Shown: positions 8,835 through 16,713 of the stretch, one piece after another | Layout of the letters: each line of letters opens with the position of its first letter | How positions within the stretch are numbered: the first letter of the stretch is position 1 | NCBI GenBank assembly: GCA_001769805.1 | Contig: MEPO01000005.1 | Location: 134,867-198,866 of the forward strand | Length of the DNA stretch: 64,000 bases | Direction: 5' to 3' | Source: Bdellovibrionales bacterium GWA1_52_35 | GTDB taxonomy: Bacteria > Bdellovibrionota > UBA1018 | Position numbers and translations under genes: made by a program | Notes under the pieces: model-generated | The model's input: the letters and a program-made list of their open reading frames with translations, nothing else | Database searches by the model: none | What the model was told of the DNA's origin: nothing

Positions 8835-9362
8835 GTGCGACTCATTGACTTTCTCATTTGTATCCTAAGAGCCCATGCAGGGACTTTGCAGCGCCTGGCC
8901 GCTCTGCACGGCGAAGAGCAGTTATTGGAGCTGCTTGAAGCCAGTGGCGATGAGCTCGACAGCAAGCCTCGCCCGCCCAATCCCATCTGGTTCGGAAGAC
9001 CTGCCCAGCGAGGAATGGTCACGATGGCTTCCGCCTATGCCGAGCTTGAGCATGCCGTCCACGAATTCGGACTGGCTGCGACCCTGGAATTCCATCTTTG
9101 GGCTTATCCTCATTACCGGGCTTTCATCGAGAGCCCTTTGGATCTCAACTCGCCTATTATCGGTAATGGTCCGGAAACGGCTGTAACGCTGGTGGATGAA
9201 GCCGTCGCGCAGGCAAAAGACTGGATCAAGAAACTTCCAATCCCACCCGAACTGGCTCAACAGACTGAGAGCGCGGCACATGTCGCCTGGGTCAGATTCA
9301 GAACGGACGTACTGCAACGCATTGGCCGCCGACGACTGGGTTCAGTAGAGGAAAGCAGTTGA
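8835..9362 (+). CDS. uncharacterised protein, last gene of the M17-N operon
   Basis: The 175-residue protein opens with GTG and a hydrophobic stretch (LIDFLICILRAHAGTLQRL). It then reads as a mainly helical protein (EEQLLELLEASGDEL; AYAELEHAVHEFGLAATL). I do not recognise a family. The hydrophobic start is too short and lacks a cleavage site, so I do not call a signal peptide. It lies 17 bases after the preceding gene and ends 11 bases before the convergent queA. A role shared with the three upstream genes is likely but undefined. Confidence 0.5.
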   Translation: MRLIDFLICILRAHAGTLQRLAALHGEEQLLELLEASGDELDSKPRPPNPIWFGRPAQRGMVTMASAYAELEHAVHEFGLAATLEFHLWAYPHYRAFIESPLDLNSPIIGNGPETAVTLVDEAVAQAKDWIKKLPIPPELAQQTESAAHVAWVRFRTDVLQRIGRRRLGSVEESS

Positions 9363-9373
9363 GCAATTTCAAA

Positions 9374-10471
9374 TCACAAAATCAGCATTGAATCACCGTA
9401 GCTGAAGAAACGATAGCGTTCCTCCACGGCATCCCGGTAAGCACGCATAATCAGATCTCGCCCTCCGAATGCCGATACGAGCATGAGCAAGGTGGAGCGA
9501 GGCAGGTGAAAATTGGTCAGAAGGCGATTAACGACATGAAACCCTCGAGGTCCATCTGGGTAGATGAAAAGAGAGGTCCGGCCCGGCCCGGCGGCCAGAG
9601 ACTGCCTCTGCCAGGCGCTTTCGAGAGTTCGCACGGAGGTGGTGCCAACTGCCAGGATCCGGCCTCCCTGAGTTTTTTTCTGGTTGATCTTTTCTGCGGT
9701 GTTCGGCGCAATTTCGAAGCGCTCTTCATGCATATGGTGAGTCCGGATATCTTCCGCTTTGACCGGCCGGAAAGTGCCGAGCCCTACATGGAGAGTGACT
9801 TCAGCCCACCCCACGTTTTTTTCGCGCAGCTTCTGCAAAACGCAGTCGGTAAAATGCAAGCCTGCGGTCGGAGCTGCAGCGGAGCCTGTCAGCTTCGCAT
9901 AGATGGTCTGATAATCCGCTTCGTCCTGGCTTACTGCCGCACGTTTGATGTAATGCGGAATCGGCAGTTCCCCGGCACCACTTTCGACGGGGTCCCGGTC
10001 AAATTCGGCAACGACGGTTCCGTGGGACGAACCGGAGGCGCCTCGGATCAATACTCCTCGCAAGCCTTTGCCGTCGGGAGTGGGAACTTCAAAGCGGACG
10101 CCCGGGCGATGTTTGGCAGCTGCGTGGAACATGCCTTCCCAAACGCCGGGACGCAGTTCCTCGAGAAGAACAAATTCAGTTTTGCCGCCGGGGATCCACT
10201 GCCCTTTTTCTTCTCGCAGCCGATGTCCAAGGAGGCGGGCTTTCATCACGCGTGAGTTATTCGCTACAATGAGATCGTGAGCATCCAGATATTCCGGCAG
10301 ATCCAAAAATTTTCGATGCTCCCAGACCCCTCGCTCCCGGTGCACGACGAGCAGCCGGGATGAATCCCGTGGTTCAACGGCCCTTTGAGCGATGAGCTCT
10401 TCGGGCAGCTCATAGTCATAGGCACTCAGGGAAAATGAATCAGGAGGAGTATTATTCACAGTGCCAGTCAC
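9374..10471 (-). CDS. queA: S-adenosylmethionine:tRNA ribosyltransferase-isomerase
   Basis: QueA transfers and isomerises the ribosyl part of SAM onto preQ1-tRNA, giving epoxyqueuosine in the wobble position. The N-terminal block YDYELPEELIAQRAVEPRDSS-type segment, the GRILAVGTTSVRTLES motif, the TNFHLPRSTLLMLVSAF motif and the GSAAAPTAGLHFT block are all present. The frame stays open far upstream into the preceding gene. I chose GTG at 10471 because it gives a normal length (365 residues) and begins 13 bases after the upstream stop. GTG at 10459 is an alternative. The neighbouring tgt gene is not in the window. Confidence 0.92.
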   Translation of the reverse strand: MTGTVNNTPPDSFSLSAYDYELPEELIAQRAVEPRDSSRLLVVHRERGVWEHRKFLDLPEYLDAHDLIVANNSRVMKARLLGHRLREEKGQWIPGGKTEFVLLEELRPGVWEGMFHAAAKHRPGVRFEVPTPDGKGLRGVLIRGASGSSHGTVVAEFDRDPVESGAGELPIPHYIKRAAVSQDEADYQTIYAKLTGSAAAPTAGLHFTDCVLQKLREKNVGWAEVTLHVGLGTFRPVKAEDIRTHHMHEERFEIAPNTAEKINQKKTQGGRILAVGTTSVRTLESAWQRQSLAAGPGRTSLFIYPDGPRGFHVVNRLLTNFHLPRSTLLMLVSAFGGRDLIMRAYRDAVEERYRFFSYGDSMLIL

Positions 10472-10484
10472 AGTAAGGCTTCTA

Positions 10485-11804
10485 CTACCACAGGCGGCGC
10501 AGAATCGCGTCAGGATAGTAAAGCTTGAGGATGGCGCCCATTGTATAACCCTTCTCACCCATGACCTTGGCGCCCCATTGGCACATGCCCACGCCATGAC
10601 CATTGCCCCGCCCCCGGAAATGCCATTCTCTTTTGTTACCGGGCGGGGCCACGCCAGCCAACCGCTTGCCGGCGCGCTCGGCACTAACCTGGAAAAGAGC
10701 ACTCTTGATTCGCGTCGAGCCGATCCATTCGCGAAATCTTGAACCGGAGATCGTCAGTTCGACGGCGTTCGGACCATCGGCCCAGAGTGTTCTAAGACGC
10801 AGCACACGTCCTTGAGGGGTGATGTGCGCAATTCTGAGATCAAGCAACTGGCCTTTTTGCAGAGTTTGCTTCCAGTTTTTCGGCCAGCCCGGAAATGCTC
10901 CGCCTTTTAAAGCCCCTGCTTTCAAAGCCTGGCCGATTTCTTTACCGTTCATCGGAACATCCCACGAATAAACAGGCGAACGGTTGCAAAACTCGCAGCG
11001 GACCGCACGTTTGAAACCAGGATGGGGGTTGCCCCAGACATTCTGCGGCAACTCGGTGTGACCACCACAGGTGGAGTGATAAAAGGCTTTGAGAGGAACG
11101 GGAGCATTCGCAGTGCCGAGGGTCAGGACGATGCCATGACTCTTCTCAACAGCTCTGGAAGAGCGGAAGTCTTCACGGATGGAACCATCATAGACCTGGT
11201 CCTTGATGGTGGCGTCCACGTCGTAATGTCGGTTGGCTGCGCGAGCCTGCAGCATCTGGTAGTAAGCATAAGTTCTGGCGGCAACAACCTGGGCGGCGAT
11301 CGCGTCTTCGTTCCACCGGGCCGAAAATTCGGAATTCACGAGGCCATCGAGGTATTTTTCCAGATCGACTTCATTGATGACTTCGCAAGTTGATCCCTTG
11401 GAGTAAATTCGAAGTTCATTGCGGTAAGGTTTCCCGCCGAAGGAGAGGAAGCCGGCAGGAGTATGAATCGTGACGGGCTCGGGTAATTCGATCGCTGCGG
11501 AAGCTCCCTTTTCCAGAAGCTGCAGGGCACGGACTTTACCGTTGCTGCAGCGGAATTCCCAGCGACTCATTTTATCTTTTGAAGTTGAGTATTTTCGCGT
11601 GGGACCGGCCAGAAGACTGAGATCAAAGCCCCGGACTTCGGCGCGGGCAATGGTTTCGGTCAGACGGACTCGGACGGTTTTATTATTGGAGGAGGCTGAA
11701 ATGATTTTTGAATGCGGCGTGGTCAAGGCGTGCACGGACGAGCATAAACAAATGCCTGAAAGCACTATGGTCAACTGACTGAGTTGGAGAATCCTTCTCC
11801 TCAT
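10485..11804 (-). CDS. SpoIID/LytB-domain protein, exported
   Basis: The 439-residue protein starts with a cleavable signal peptide (RRR, then a hydrophobic run to about residue 26), so it acts in the periplasm. The SpoIID domain includes EVDLEKYLDGLVNSEF with the likely catalytic Glu159, the HSTCGGHTELPQNVWGN block, and the terminal GNGHGVGMCQWGAKVM motif. Family members cleave denuded peptidoglycan glycan strands (SpoIID) or activate amidases (LytB). In a non-sporulating Gram-negative a role in cell-wall remodelling or division is more likely, as inference. It lies 13 bases upstream of queA, probably in one transcript, and is divergent from the glycosyltransferase gene. Confidence 0.85.
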   Translation of the reverse strand: MRRRILQLSQLTIVLSGICLCSSVHALTTPHSKIISASSNNKTVRVRLTETIARAEVRGFDLSLLAGPTRKYSTSKDKMSRWEFRCSNGKVRALQLLEKGASAAIELPEPVTIHTPAGFLSFGGKPYRNELRIYSKGSTCEVINEVDLEKYLDGLVNSEFSARWNEDAIAAQVVAARTYAYYQMLQARAANRHYDVDATIKDQVYDGSIREDFRSSRAVEKSHGIVLTLGTANAPVPLKAFYHSTCGGHTELPQNVWGNPHPGFKRAVRCEFCNRSPVYSWDVPMNGKEIGQALKAGALKGGAFPGWPKNWKQTLQKGQLLDLRIAHITPQGRVLRLRTLWADGPNAVELTISGSRFREWIGSTRIKSALFQVSAERAGKRLAGVAPPGNKREWHFRGRGNGHGVGMCQWGAKVMGEKGYTMGAILKLYYPDAILRRLW

Positions 11805-11964
11805 TTCATTTCCCCGGTTTTTCCGGCTTACGCCCTCGGCTCACATCATGTTTGCCAGAACTGATTATCCCAGCTTTCTGCTAAAGTACCAGAGTCAAGA
11901 TAATGGCGGCGATAGGGCGCCCTGCTTTTACGATTGCCAATTAGTGTGTATGCTGAAAGCGGCT

Positions 11965-13209
11965 ATGAAAGTCCTCTGCATCCCCTACACACATGCTCTT
12001 TCCCACGTGAGCCGTCCTCTGGCAGTGGCTGTCGAGCTTCGACGGCGTGGCCACGAAATTGTTTTTGCCGGAGAAGGCAATAAACTTTCTTTTGTTCAGC
12101 AAGACGGTTTCCAGACTCTTCCACTGTTTGAGCCTGATCCACGGGTGCTGTACGACAACATCAGGCAGAGACGGCTCCGATTTGTAAGCGATGCGGATAT
12201 CGATCTGATGCTGGAAGCCGACCTTGAGCTTTATTCAAAAACCAAACCCGATCTTGTTTTGACAGATGGCCGATTTACCGCTCCCATTTCCTGTCATATC
12301 GCATCCGTTAAACATGCTGCCATAGTGAATGCTTCATCCACAGAGTTCCGGGCTCTTCCCTATGTGCCTCTCTTCGATCGGCTTCCAGAAATGATCTTGC
12401 CCCGAGACTCAAAAAGCTGGAAAAATATGGATAGGTTGAACCTTTATTTAGAGATGCTTGTATTCAATCAAGCAATGAAAACGTTTGCTGCTCTCAGCAA
12501 AAAATATAAATTGAGCAGGAAAATTACGGCAACTAATTGCCTTGCGGGCAAAGACCTGACACTGCTCCCTGATGTCCCTGAGTATTTTCCGACACGAAAC
12601 CTTCCCTCCAGTTACCATTATATCGGACCATTGACTTTACAGCAGCCGAGGCCTTTGCCTGCTTGGTGGACTGCCGCCATCAAGCAGAAGAAAAAGATCA
12701 TTTACTTAACAATGGGAACCACAGGTCTCAGTGCCTTTTTTGAGAGGGCAGTCAATTATCTGAAAGATATAAATGCTATAGTCATCATTACAACAGGAGG
12801 GCTGGCTGGCATCAGCATGCCACTACCTGACCACATCTATGCAGAAGATTACCTTGATGGAGATGCAGTGATGGCTGCCGCCTCATTAGTCATCTGTCAC
12901 GGCGGCAATGGAACGATTTATCAAGCACTGAAGATGGGAAAGCCTGTAATAGGTATACCAACGATTCCTGATCAAGATTTTAATATGAGGCAGGTCGTGA
13001 GACTTGGTGCAGGTATAACGGTCACATCGGAAAGCTATGCACGTGATGCCACAACTTTACTGGCTGCAATCGACACCGTTTTGACCAGTAAAGAATACAC
13101 TGCTAATGCCCGTCTTCTTCAAAATAAGATAGAAACGTATAATGCTCCTGTTGCAGCTGCTGATCTGATGGAAAAACTGATGTCTGACAAGGAGTTCCAC
13201 CATGTCTGA
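11965..13209 (+). CDS. GT1-type (MGT/UGT-like) glycosyltransferase
   Basis: The protein resembles the UDP-glycosyltransferase family that glycosylates small hydrophobic acceptors. The N-terminal block IPYTHALSHVSRPLAVAVELRRRGHE is the acceptor-side signature. The C-terminal HGGNGTIYQALKMGKPVIG segment (HGGNG at about residues 312-316) is the nucleotide-sugar binding loop. The frame is open from 11848, with ATG codons at 11848, 11950 and 11965. I chose 11965 because it begins exactly at the family's conserved start (MKVLCIP). No start has a strong ribosome-binding site. Base use is more AT-rich than in the surrounding genes, suggesting transfer. The downstream acyltransferase-like gene overlaps it by 8 bases. 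The acceptor (lipid, sterol or polyketide) is unknown. Confidence 0.8.
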   Translation: MKVLCIPYTHALSHVSRPLAVAVELRRRGHEIVFAGEGNKLSFVQQDGFQTLPLFEPDPRVLYDNIRQRRLRFVSDADIDLMLEADLELYSKTKPDLVLTDGRFTAPISCHIASVKHAAIVNASSTEFRALPYVPLFDRLPEMILPRDSKSWKNMDRLNLYLEMLVFNQAMKTFAALSKKYKLSRKITATNCLAGKDLTLLPDVPEYFPTRNLPSSYHYIGPLTLQQPRPLPAWWTAAIKQKKKIIYLTMGTTGLSAFFERAVNYLKDINAIVIITTGGLAGISMPLPDHIYAEDYLDGDAVMAAASLVICHGGNGTIYQALKMGKPVIGIPTIPDQDFNMRQVVRLGAGITVTSESYARDATTLLAAIDTVLTSKEYTANARLLQNKIETYNAPVAAADLMEKLMSDKEFHHV

Positions 13210-13999
13210 TAAAAAATTCACCGTACAATGGCCATCCCGAATGACCAGAGCTTTCTGGACTTTGAATAATGAGATGAATCCTGCAAACAAGGCGACCTTC
13301 GTGCGCGAAATTGACGCTGTTCCAATGGATTCCTTACGTGCGGCCATAATGGAAAAGCACGGGATAAAACCTTCCTACACGGCCCTCGTGGTCAAGGCTG
13401 CCACCATTGCTCTCCAGGAATTCCCTTATGCCAATCGCGCGATCATTGGCCCCCCCCTTTTCAAGCGCCTGATTCAATTCACGACCACGGATATTACTGT
13501 CGCAATTGAGCGTGATGTCCCGAATGCCGAGTCTATTGTCCTGGCCGATACGATTCCTCATACATCCATGATGAACCTGAAGGAAATAACTCTGGCTCTC
13601 CAGCGGTTTTCTCAAGCCACGACGGAGAACAATCAGCGCTGGCGCCTGTTCAGTTCGTTGCTCACAAAAATTCCGGTTTTTCTCAGCAGATGGATCATAG
13701 GGATGCCCAGGTTTTCGGCAAATATGTGGGCGCAACATCGGGGAGGCGCCTGCTTTGTAAATTCTCCTGCGAAGTACGGAATTGATTTGATCGTCGCAGA
13801 TATGATCTGGCCCGTAACTCTGGTTTTTGGGTGGGTAAGGGAAAGACCATTTGTCTGCAATTCAGAGCTCGTCGTACGTAGGACAATGCCTCTTTCCTTG
13901 ATTTTTGACCGCCGCATAATGGCGGGTGCTCCGGCAGCCAAATTTTTTAATCGTCTGGCCGAGCTTTTGGAAAAGGCAGAAGAACTCCAGGAGCCTTAA
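13202..13999 (+). CDS. stand-alone E2-type (2-oxoacid dehydrogenase) acyltransferase domain lacking the catalytic His
   Basis: The 265-residue protein matches only the catalytic domain of dihydrolipoamide acyltransferases (the CAT-like fold). There is no lipoyl or subunit-binding domain. The C-terminal motif is normally FDHRxxDGA, with catalytic His and Asp. Here it is FDRRIMAGA (residues 235-243), giving Arg237 and Ala241. The canonical acyl-transfer mechanism should therefore be lost. An AAGGAG site lies 7 bases before the ATG, inside the glycosyltransferase gene. The two are clearly translated together, so this protein may be a binding or scaffold partner of the glycosyltransferase, or transfer acyl groups by another mechanism. 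Both are inference. Confidence 0.7.
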   Translation: MSDKKFTVQWPSRMTRAFWTLNNEMNPANKATFVREIDAVPMDSLRAAIMEKHGIKPSYTALVVKAATIALQEFPYANRAIIGPPLFKRLIQFTTTDITVAIERDVPNAESIVLADTIPHTSMMNLKEITLALQRFSQATTENNQRWRLFSSLLTKIPVFLSRWIIGMPRFSANMWAQHRGGACFVNSPAKYGIDLIVADMIWPVTLVFGWVRERPFVCNSELVVRRTMPLSLIFDRRIMAGAPAAKFFNRLAELLEKAEELQEP

Positions 14000-14020
14000 A
14001 CGTAATTCGGCCGGCTCCTG
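13988..14020 (+). terminator. inverted repeat at the end of the glycosyltransferase/E2-like pair
   Basis: CAGGAGCC (13988-13995) pairs perfectly with GGCTCCTG (14013-14020) across a 17-base loop that contains the stop codon. No T-run follows, so it is at best a weak or factor-dependent terminator or an mRNA-stabilising hairpin. Confidence 0.35.
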
Positions 14021-14109
14021 TATGCATATTGATTTCGTTGACCCGGGTAGCTGCGTCCTATTAGACCGGTGTCAAGTTCAGTTGGCAGTTATGATTTTAC
14101 AAAAAGTGA

Positions 14110-14138
14110 GTGAACGTTTTCACGACAAGCATTATAAT
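14110..14138 (+). promoter_or_regulatory. promoter and possible operator of secreted-protein copy A
   Basis: A perfect -10 box TATAAT lies at 14133-14138. A weak -35 (GTGAAC, 14110-14115) sits 17 bases upstream. The -35 is embedded in the inverted repeat GTGAA-CGTT-TTCAC (14110-14123), which could bind a regulator. The homologous promoter of copy B has the -10 but not this repeat. Confidence 0.55.
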
Positions 14139-14174
14139 TAAAACATACAAGGTAAGTTTCATTCGGGGGGGCAT

Positions 14175-15110
14175 ATGGGTTCAAATAAAACAAAGCAGTT
14201 TTTTATATTTTCGTTATTCATGCTTTTGGCAGCGAGCCAAGGATTTGCTGCGACAGGTCAGGAGTTATTCAACTGCACATTTAAAGATGGAACATCAGTA
14301 GCGGAATCAGTATCGGGATGCGGGGCTAAAGATTTTTATGACAGCAATTTTCCACATGCCAGACTCGTCGCCAGCGGGGGGCACGATGGAGGCAGATATC
14401 TCAGTTACAATTACCCAAACGCTGGGTATGAAGTTGGCGATTATTTTAATATTCCAGTAAATAGAAAAGAAATCACAGTGGTATATTGGGAGAAATATGA
14501 CGTTGGCGACCGCGTTTCCAATAACTGGAATTGCAAAGGTACGCGCGCCTATACCAATGCGGACGGAGGAGGTGCATTCATTGGAGCGATCATGTCCCGC
14601 TGGGGTGCCGCCTCATGGCAGCAAGGGGTTTTCTATAGCGCCAATATGACTACAACTTCTGCGGTTACTTCCGTCATCGGCGGTTCTTCCTATTGCACTG
14701 CTACCGGAACAAATACGTATAAGTGCGGAGGAGACGGCGTCTATGGAGCGGCAGCCGTAAATTGGGCTGGCTTTGGCACTGCCTGGCATAAGATTCGGGC
14801 GTATTATAAAATGCCAACGACCAAGACCTCCAATGACGGCCTGACAACCGTGTGGATTGATGAAAAGCCATTATATTATTTAACTGGAATCGGCGGCCCT
14901 CCACCCAATTACACAACAGTTCCGTGGACCGATTATATCACTCACGTAAGAGTCCATCCCTCTGATGACTTTTTTGAACAGGCCAACGACAAAGTAGCCT
15001 TCAACCATGGCTACGACGACATTGTGATCTATGAAGGCTACGTCCCGCCGGGTACGACAATTACACCGCCAAAGAAACCCTCAGCTCCGAGCAGTTTCTC
15101 GGTTAAGTAG
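14175..15110 (+). CDS. secreted protein, tandem copy A (possible ConA-like/lectin or lyase fold)
   Basis: The 311-residue protein begins with a classical signal peptide: basic residues at 5 and 7, a hydrophobic run to about residue 22, and likely cleavage after GFA. The mature part contains five Cys, three of them near the N-terminus (FNC, SGC, WNC). Its aromatic beta-rich segments include HKIRAYYKMP, GLTTVWIDEKPLYYL and NHGYDDIVIYEGYVPPG. These resemble the jelly-roll of polysaccharide-lyase or ConA-like proteins (inference; no family named with confidence). The Pro/Ser-rich tail ends KKPSAPSSFSVK. A second copy follows at 15286. Each copy has its own promoter and terminator. A T2SS operon elsewhere in the window could export it. 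Confidence 0.7.
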   Translation: MGSNKTKQFFIFSLFMLLAASQGFAATGQELFNCTFKDGTSVAESVSGCGAKDFYDSNFPHARLVASGGHDGGRYLSYNYPNAGYEVGDYFNIPVNRKEITVVYWEKYDVGDRVSNNWNCKGTRAYTNADGGGAFIGAIMSRWGAASWQQGVFYSANMTTTSAVTSVIGGSSYCTATGTNTYKCGGDGVYGAAAVNWAGFGTAWHKIRAYYKMPTTKTSNDGLTTVWIDEKPLYYLTGIGGPPPNYTTVPWTDYITHVRVHPSDDFFEQANDKVAFNHGYDDIVIYEGYVPPGTTITPPKKPSAPSSFSVK

Positions 15111-15145
15111 AAGCTGAGTTAAAGAAAGCTATTTTGCTCTTTATT

Positions 15146-15172
15146 GGGCGTCTGGGTCATACCCGGACGCCC
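15146..15172 (+). terminator. intrinsic terminator of copy A
   Basis: GGGCGTC-T-GGGT, loop CAT, ACCC-G-GACGCCC forms a 12-bp stem with one T-G wobble, followed by ATTTTCGT. It is almost identical to the hairpin after copy B. Confidence 0.8.
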
Positions 15173-15243
15173 ATTTTCGTCGAAGCCCTCACGGTTTTTC
15201 TGTTATTATTTTGAAAATAAGCGACCGGGTTTTGGAAAAGGGA

Positions 15244-15249
15244 TATACT
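15244..15249 (+). promoter_or_regulatory. -10 element of copy B
   Basis: TATACT at 15244-15249 occupies the place equivalent to TATAAT of copy A (offset 1111 bases). The sequence downstream to the start codon, including the run of seven G before CATATG, is identical to that of copy A. The -35 region (gcgacc at 15221-15226) differs from copy A and is weak. Confidence 0.5.
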
Positions 15250-15285
15250 TAAAACATACAAGGTAAGTTTCATTCGGGGGGGCAT

Positions 15286-16206
15286 ATGGGTTCAAATAAA
15301 ACAAAGCAGTTTTTTATATTTTCATTATTCATGCTTGTAGCAGCTACCAAAGGATTTGCTGCCACAGGTCAGGAGTTGTTCAATTGCACCTTCCAAGCTG
15401 GAACATCAGTAGCGGAATCAGTAAGCGGATGTCGCGGTGTGGATTTTCAGAACCCCAACTTTCCACATGCCAAGCTCATCGCCACCGGGGGTCACGATGG
15501 CCAGAGGTATCTCAGTTACAATTGGCCGGGCGGGTATGAAGTGGGCGATCACTTTAGCATCCCTGTGAATAGGCCAGAAATCACTTTAGTGTACTGGGAA
15601 AAGTATGATGTTCCTGAAAGCGTCGCGTATGATTGGAACTGCAAGGGCACGCGCGCTTACACTGACCCCAACGGAGGAAGTTCCTACATCGGGGCAATCA
15701 TGTCCCGCTGGTATGATTCCCAATGGCAGCAAGGGGTTTTTGGTACCGCGAAGGCGACCACAACCTCTAACGTCACTTCCGTTACCGGCGGAGCTAACTA
15801 CTGCACTTCCACGGGTACGAACACCTATAATTGCGGAAGCGGCTCCTATGGCGCGATATCCGTGAAGTTGCCCGATCGTGGGACTACCTGGCACAAAATT
15901 CGGGCGTATTATAAAATGCCGACTTCGCCGACCGCCAAAGATGGTCTGACCACTATGTGGATCGACGAAAAACCAATTTACTATTTAACCAATATTTCGG
16001 GTTCTCCCCAAGCGAGTGGTTTCATACCCTGGACCAACAATATCAGTCATATTGTTGTCCACCCATCGGATAACTACATGGATGATAATGGACCGACCTT
16101 CAACCACGGTTACGACGACATTGTGGTCTATGAAGGCTACGTCCCGCCCGGTACGGAAATTACGCCAAAGAAACCCTCAGCTCCGAGCAGTTTCTCGGTT
16201 AAGTAG
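15286..16206 (+). CDS. secreted protein, tandem copy B
   Basis: This 306-residue paralogue of the preceding gene shares its signal peptide nearly residue for residue, all five Cys positions (FNC, SGC, WNC, YC, YNC), and the blocks RPEITLVYWEKYD, HKIRAYYKMP, DGLTTMWIDEKP and NHGYDDIVVYEGYVPPG. The middle of the protein has diverged by many substitutions and small indels. The 5' untranslated region with the signal-peptide codons, and the last dozen codons with the terminator, are nearly identical. This pattern indicates tandem duplication followed by diversification of the exposed domain, or gene conversion of the edges. Its function is unknown. It is predicted to be exported, probably extracellular. 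Confidence 0.7.
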   Translation: MGSNKTKQFFIFSLFMLVAATKGFAATGQELFNCTFQAGTSVAESVSGCRGVDFQNPNFPHAKLIATGGHDGQRYLSYNWPGGYEVGDHFSIPVNRPEITLVYWEKYDVPESVAYDWNCKGTRAYTDPNGGSSYIGAIMSRWYDSQWQQGVFGTAKATTTSNVTSVTGGANYCTSTGTNTYNCGSGSYGAISVKLPDRGTTWHKIRAYYKMPTSPTAKDGLTTMWIDEKPIYYLTNISGSPQASGFIPWTNNISHIVVHPSDNYMDDNGPTFNHGYDDIVVYEGYVPPGTEITPKKPSAPSSFSVK

Positions 16207-16241
16207 AAGCTGAGTTAAAGAAAGCTATTTTGCTCTTTATT

Positions 16242-16269
16242 GGGCGTCTGGGTCATACCCGTGACGCCC
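16242..16269 (+). terminator. intrinsic terminator of copy B
   Basis: The same hairpin as after copy A (GGGCGTC ... GACGCCC around loop CAT), with one extra base on the 3' arm, followed by ATTTTCGT. The preceding roughly 50 bases are also identical to those after copy A. Confidence 0.78.
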
Positions 16270-16432
16270 ATTTTCGTTGAGGCCCACAATTTCAAGTAGC
16301 CGGCAAATCTTTCCCGTTCAGGGATTCTGAAATCCTTCCGAAATGGTTTATGCAGGTTGGACAGAGAATTGCCTCCTGCAGTCCAAGACCACAACCACAT
16401 TGAGGTCCGCGACATAAACGGAGGAACTGATC

Positions 16433-16669
16433 ATGGATGAGAGAAACGAACTGCCACCGGAAGAAAACCGAATTCCCCTGGAAGAAGCCTTCTCTCATTG
16501 TGTCGGCACCGCACAGGACGTAATCGCCAGATACACGCATTGCGCGATCTGCGGTGCCAACCTCCACTTCACCTATGCCACCAACTTTGTTACTAATCTG
16601 ACTGAAGAAATGGCCAAATGCCTTGAGTGCAACGTTAAAGCCCGGCATATTGTGCACCGCCTCCAATAA
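16433..16669 (+). CDS. small zinc-ribbon-like protein
   Basis: The 78-residue protein has two Cys pairs (HCAICGAN and KCLECNVK) about 30 residues apart, framing a conserved-looking segment (LHFTYATNFVTNLTEE), and ends KARHIVHRLQ. The arrangement suggests a single structural zinc site. GGAGG lies 8 bases before the ATG, so translation is well supported. I recall similar small proteins in Bdellovibrio-like genomes, but none has a known role. No DNA-binding motif beyond the ribbon is visible. Confidence 0.65.
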   Translation: MDERNELPPEENRIPLEEAFSHCVGTAQDVIARYTHCAICGANLHFTYATNFVTNLTEEMAKCLECNVKARHIVHRLQ

Positions 16670-16713
16670 TCGCCCTTTTGTTCCAAGCGCTCTCCGGTTA
16701 AGTTAGGCGCCTT

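Noticed and set aside
14101-16280. Insertion sequence or transposon flanking the duplicated secreted genes
   Set aside because: No transposase, terminal inverted repeats or target-site duplication were found. The repeats are the duplicated genes' own leaders and terminators.
16292-16430. Minus-strand frame with a zinc-ribbon-like stretch (CRGPQCGCG ... CPTC) opposite the upstream part of the 78-residue zinc-protein gene
   Set aside because: It has no start codon after its overlap with the plus-strand gene, no ribosome-binding site, and would have to run through that gene. Four Cys can arise by chance in this composition.
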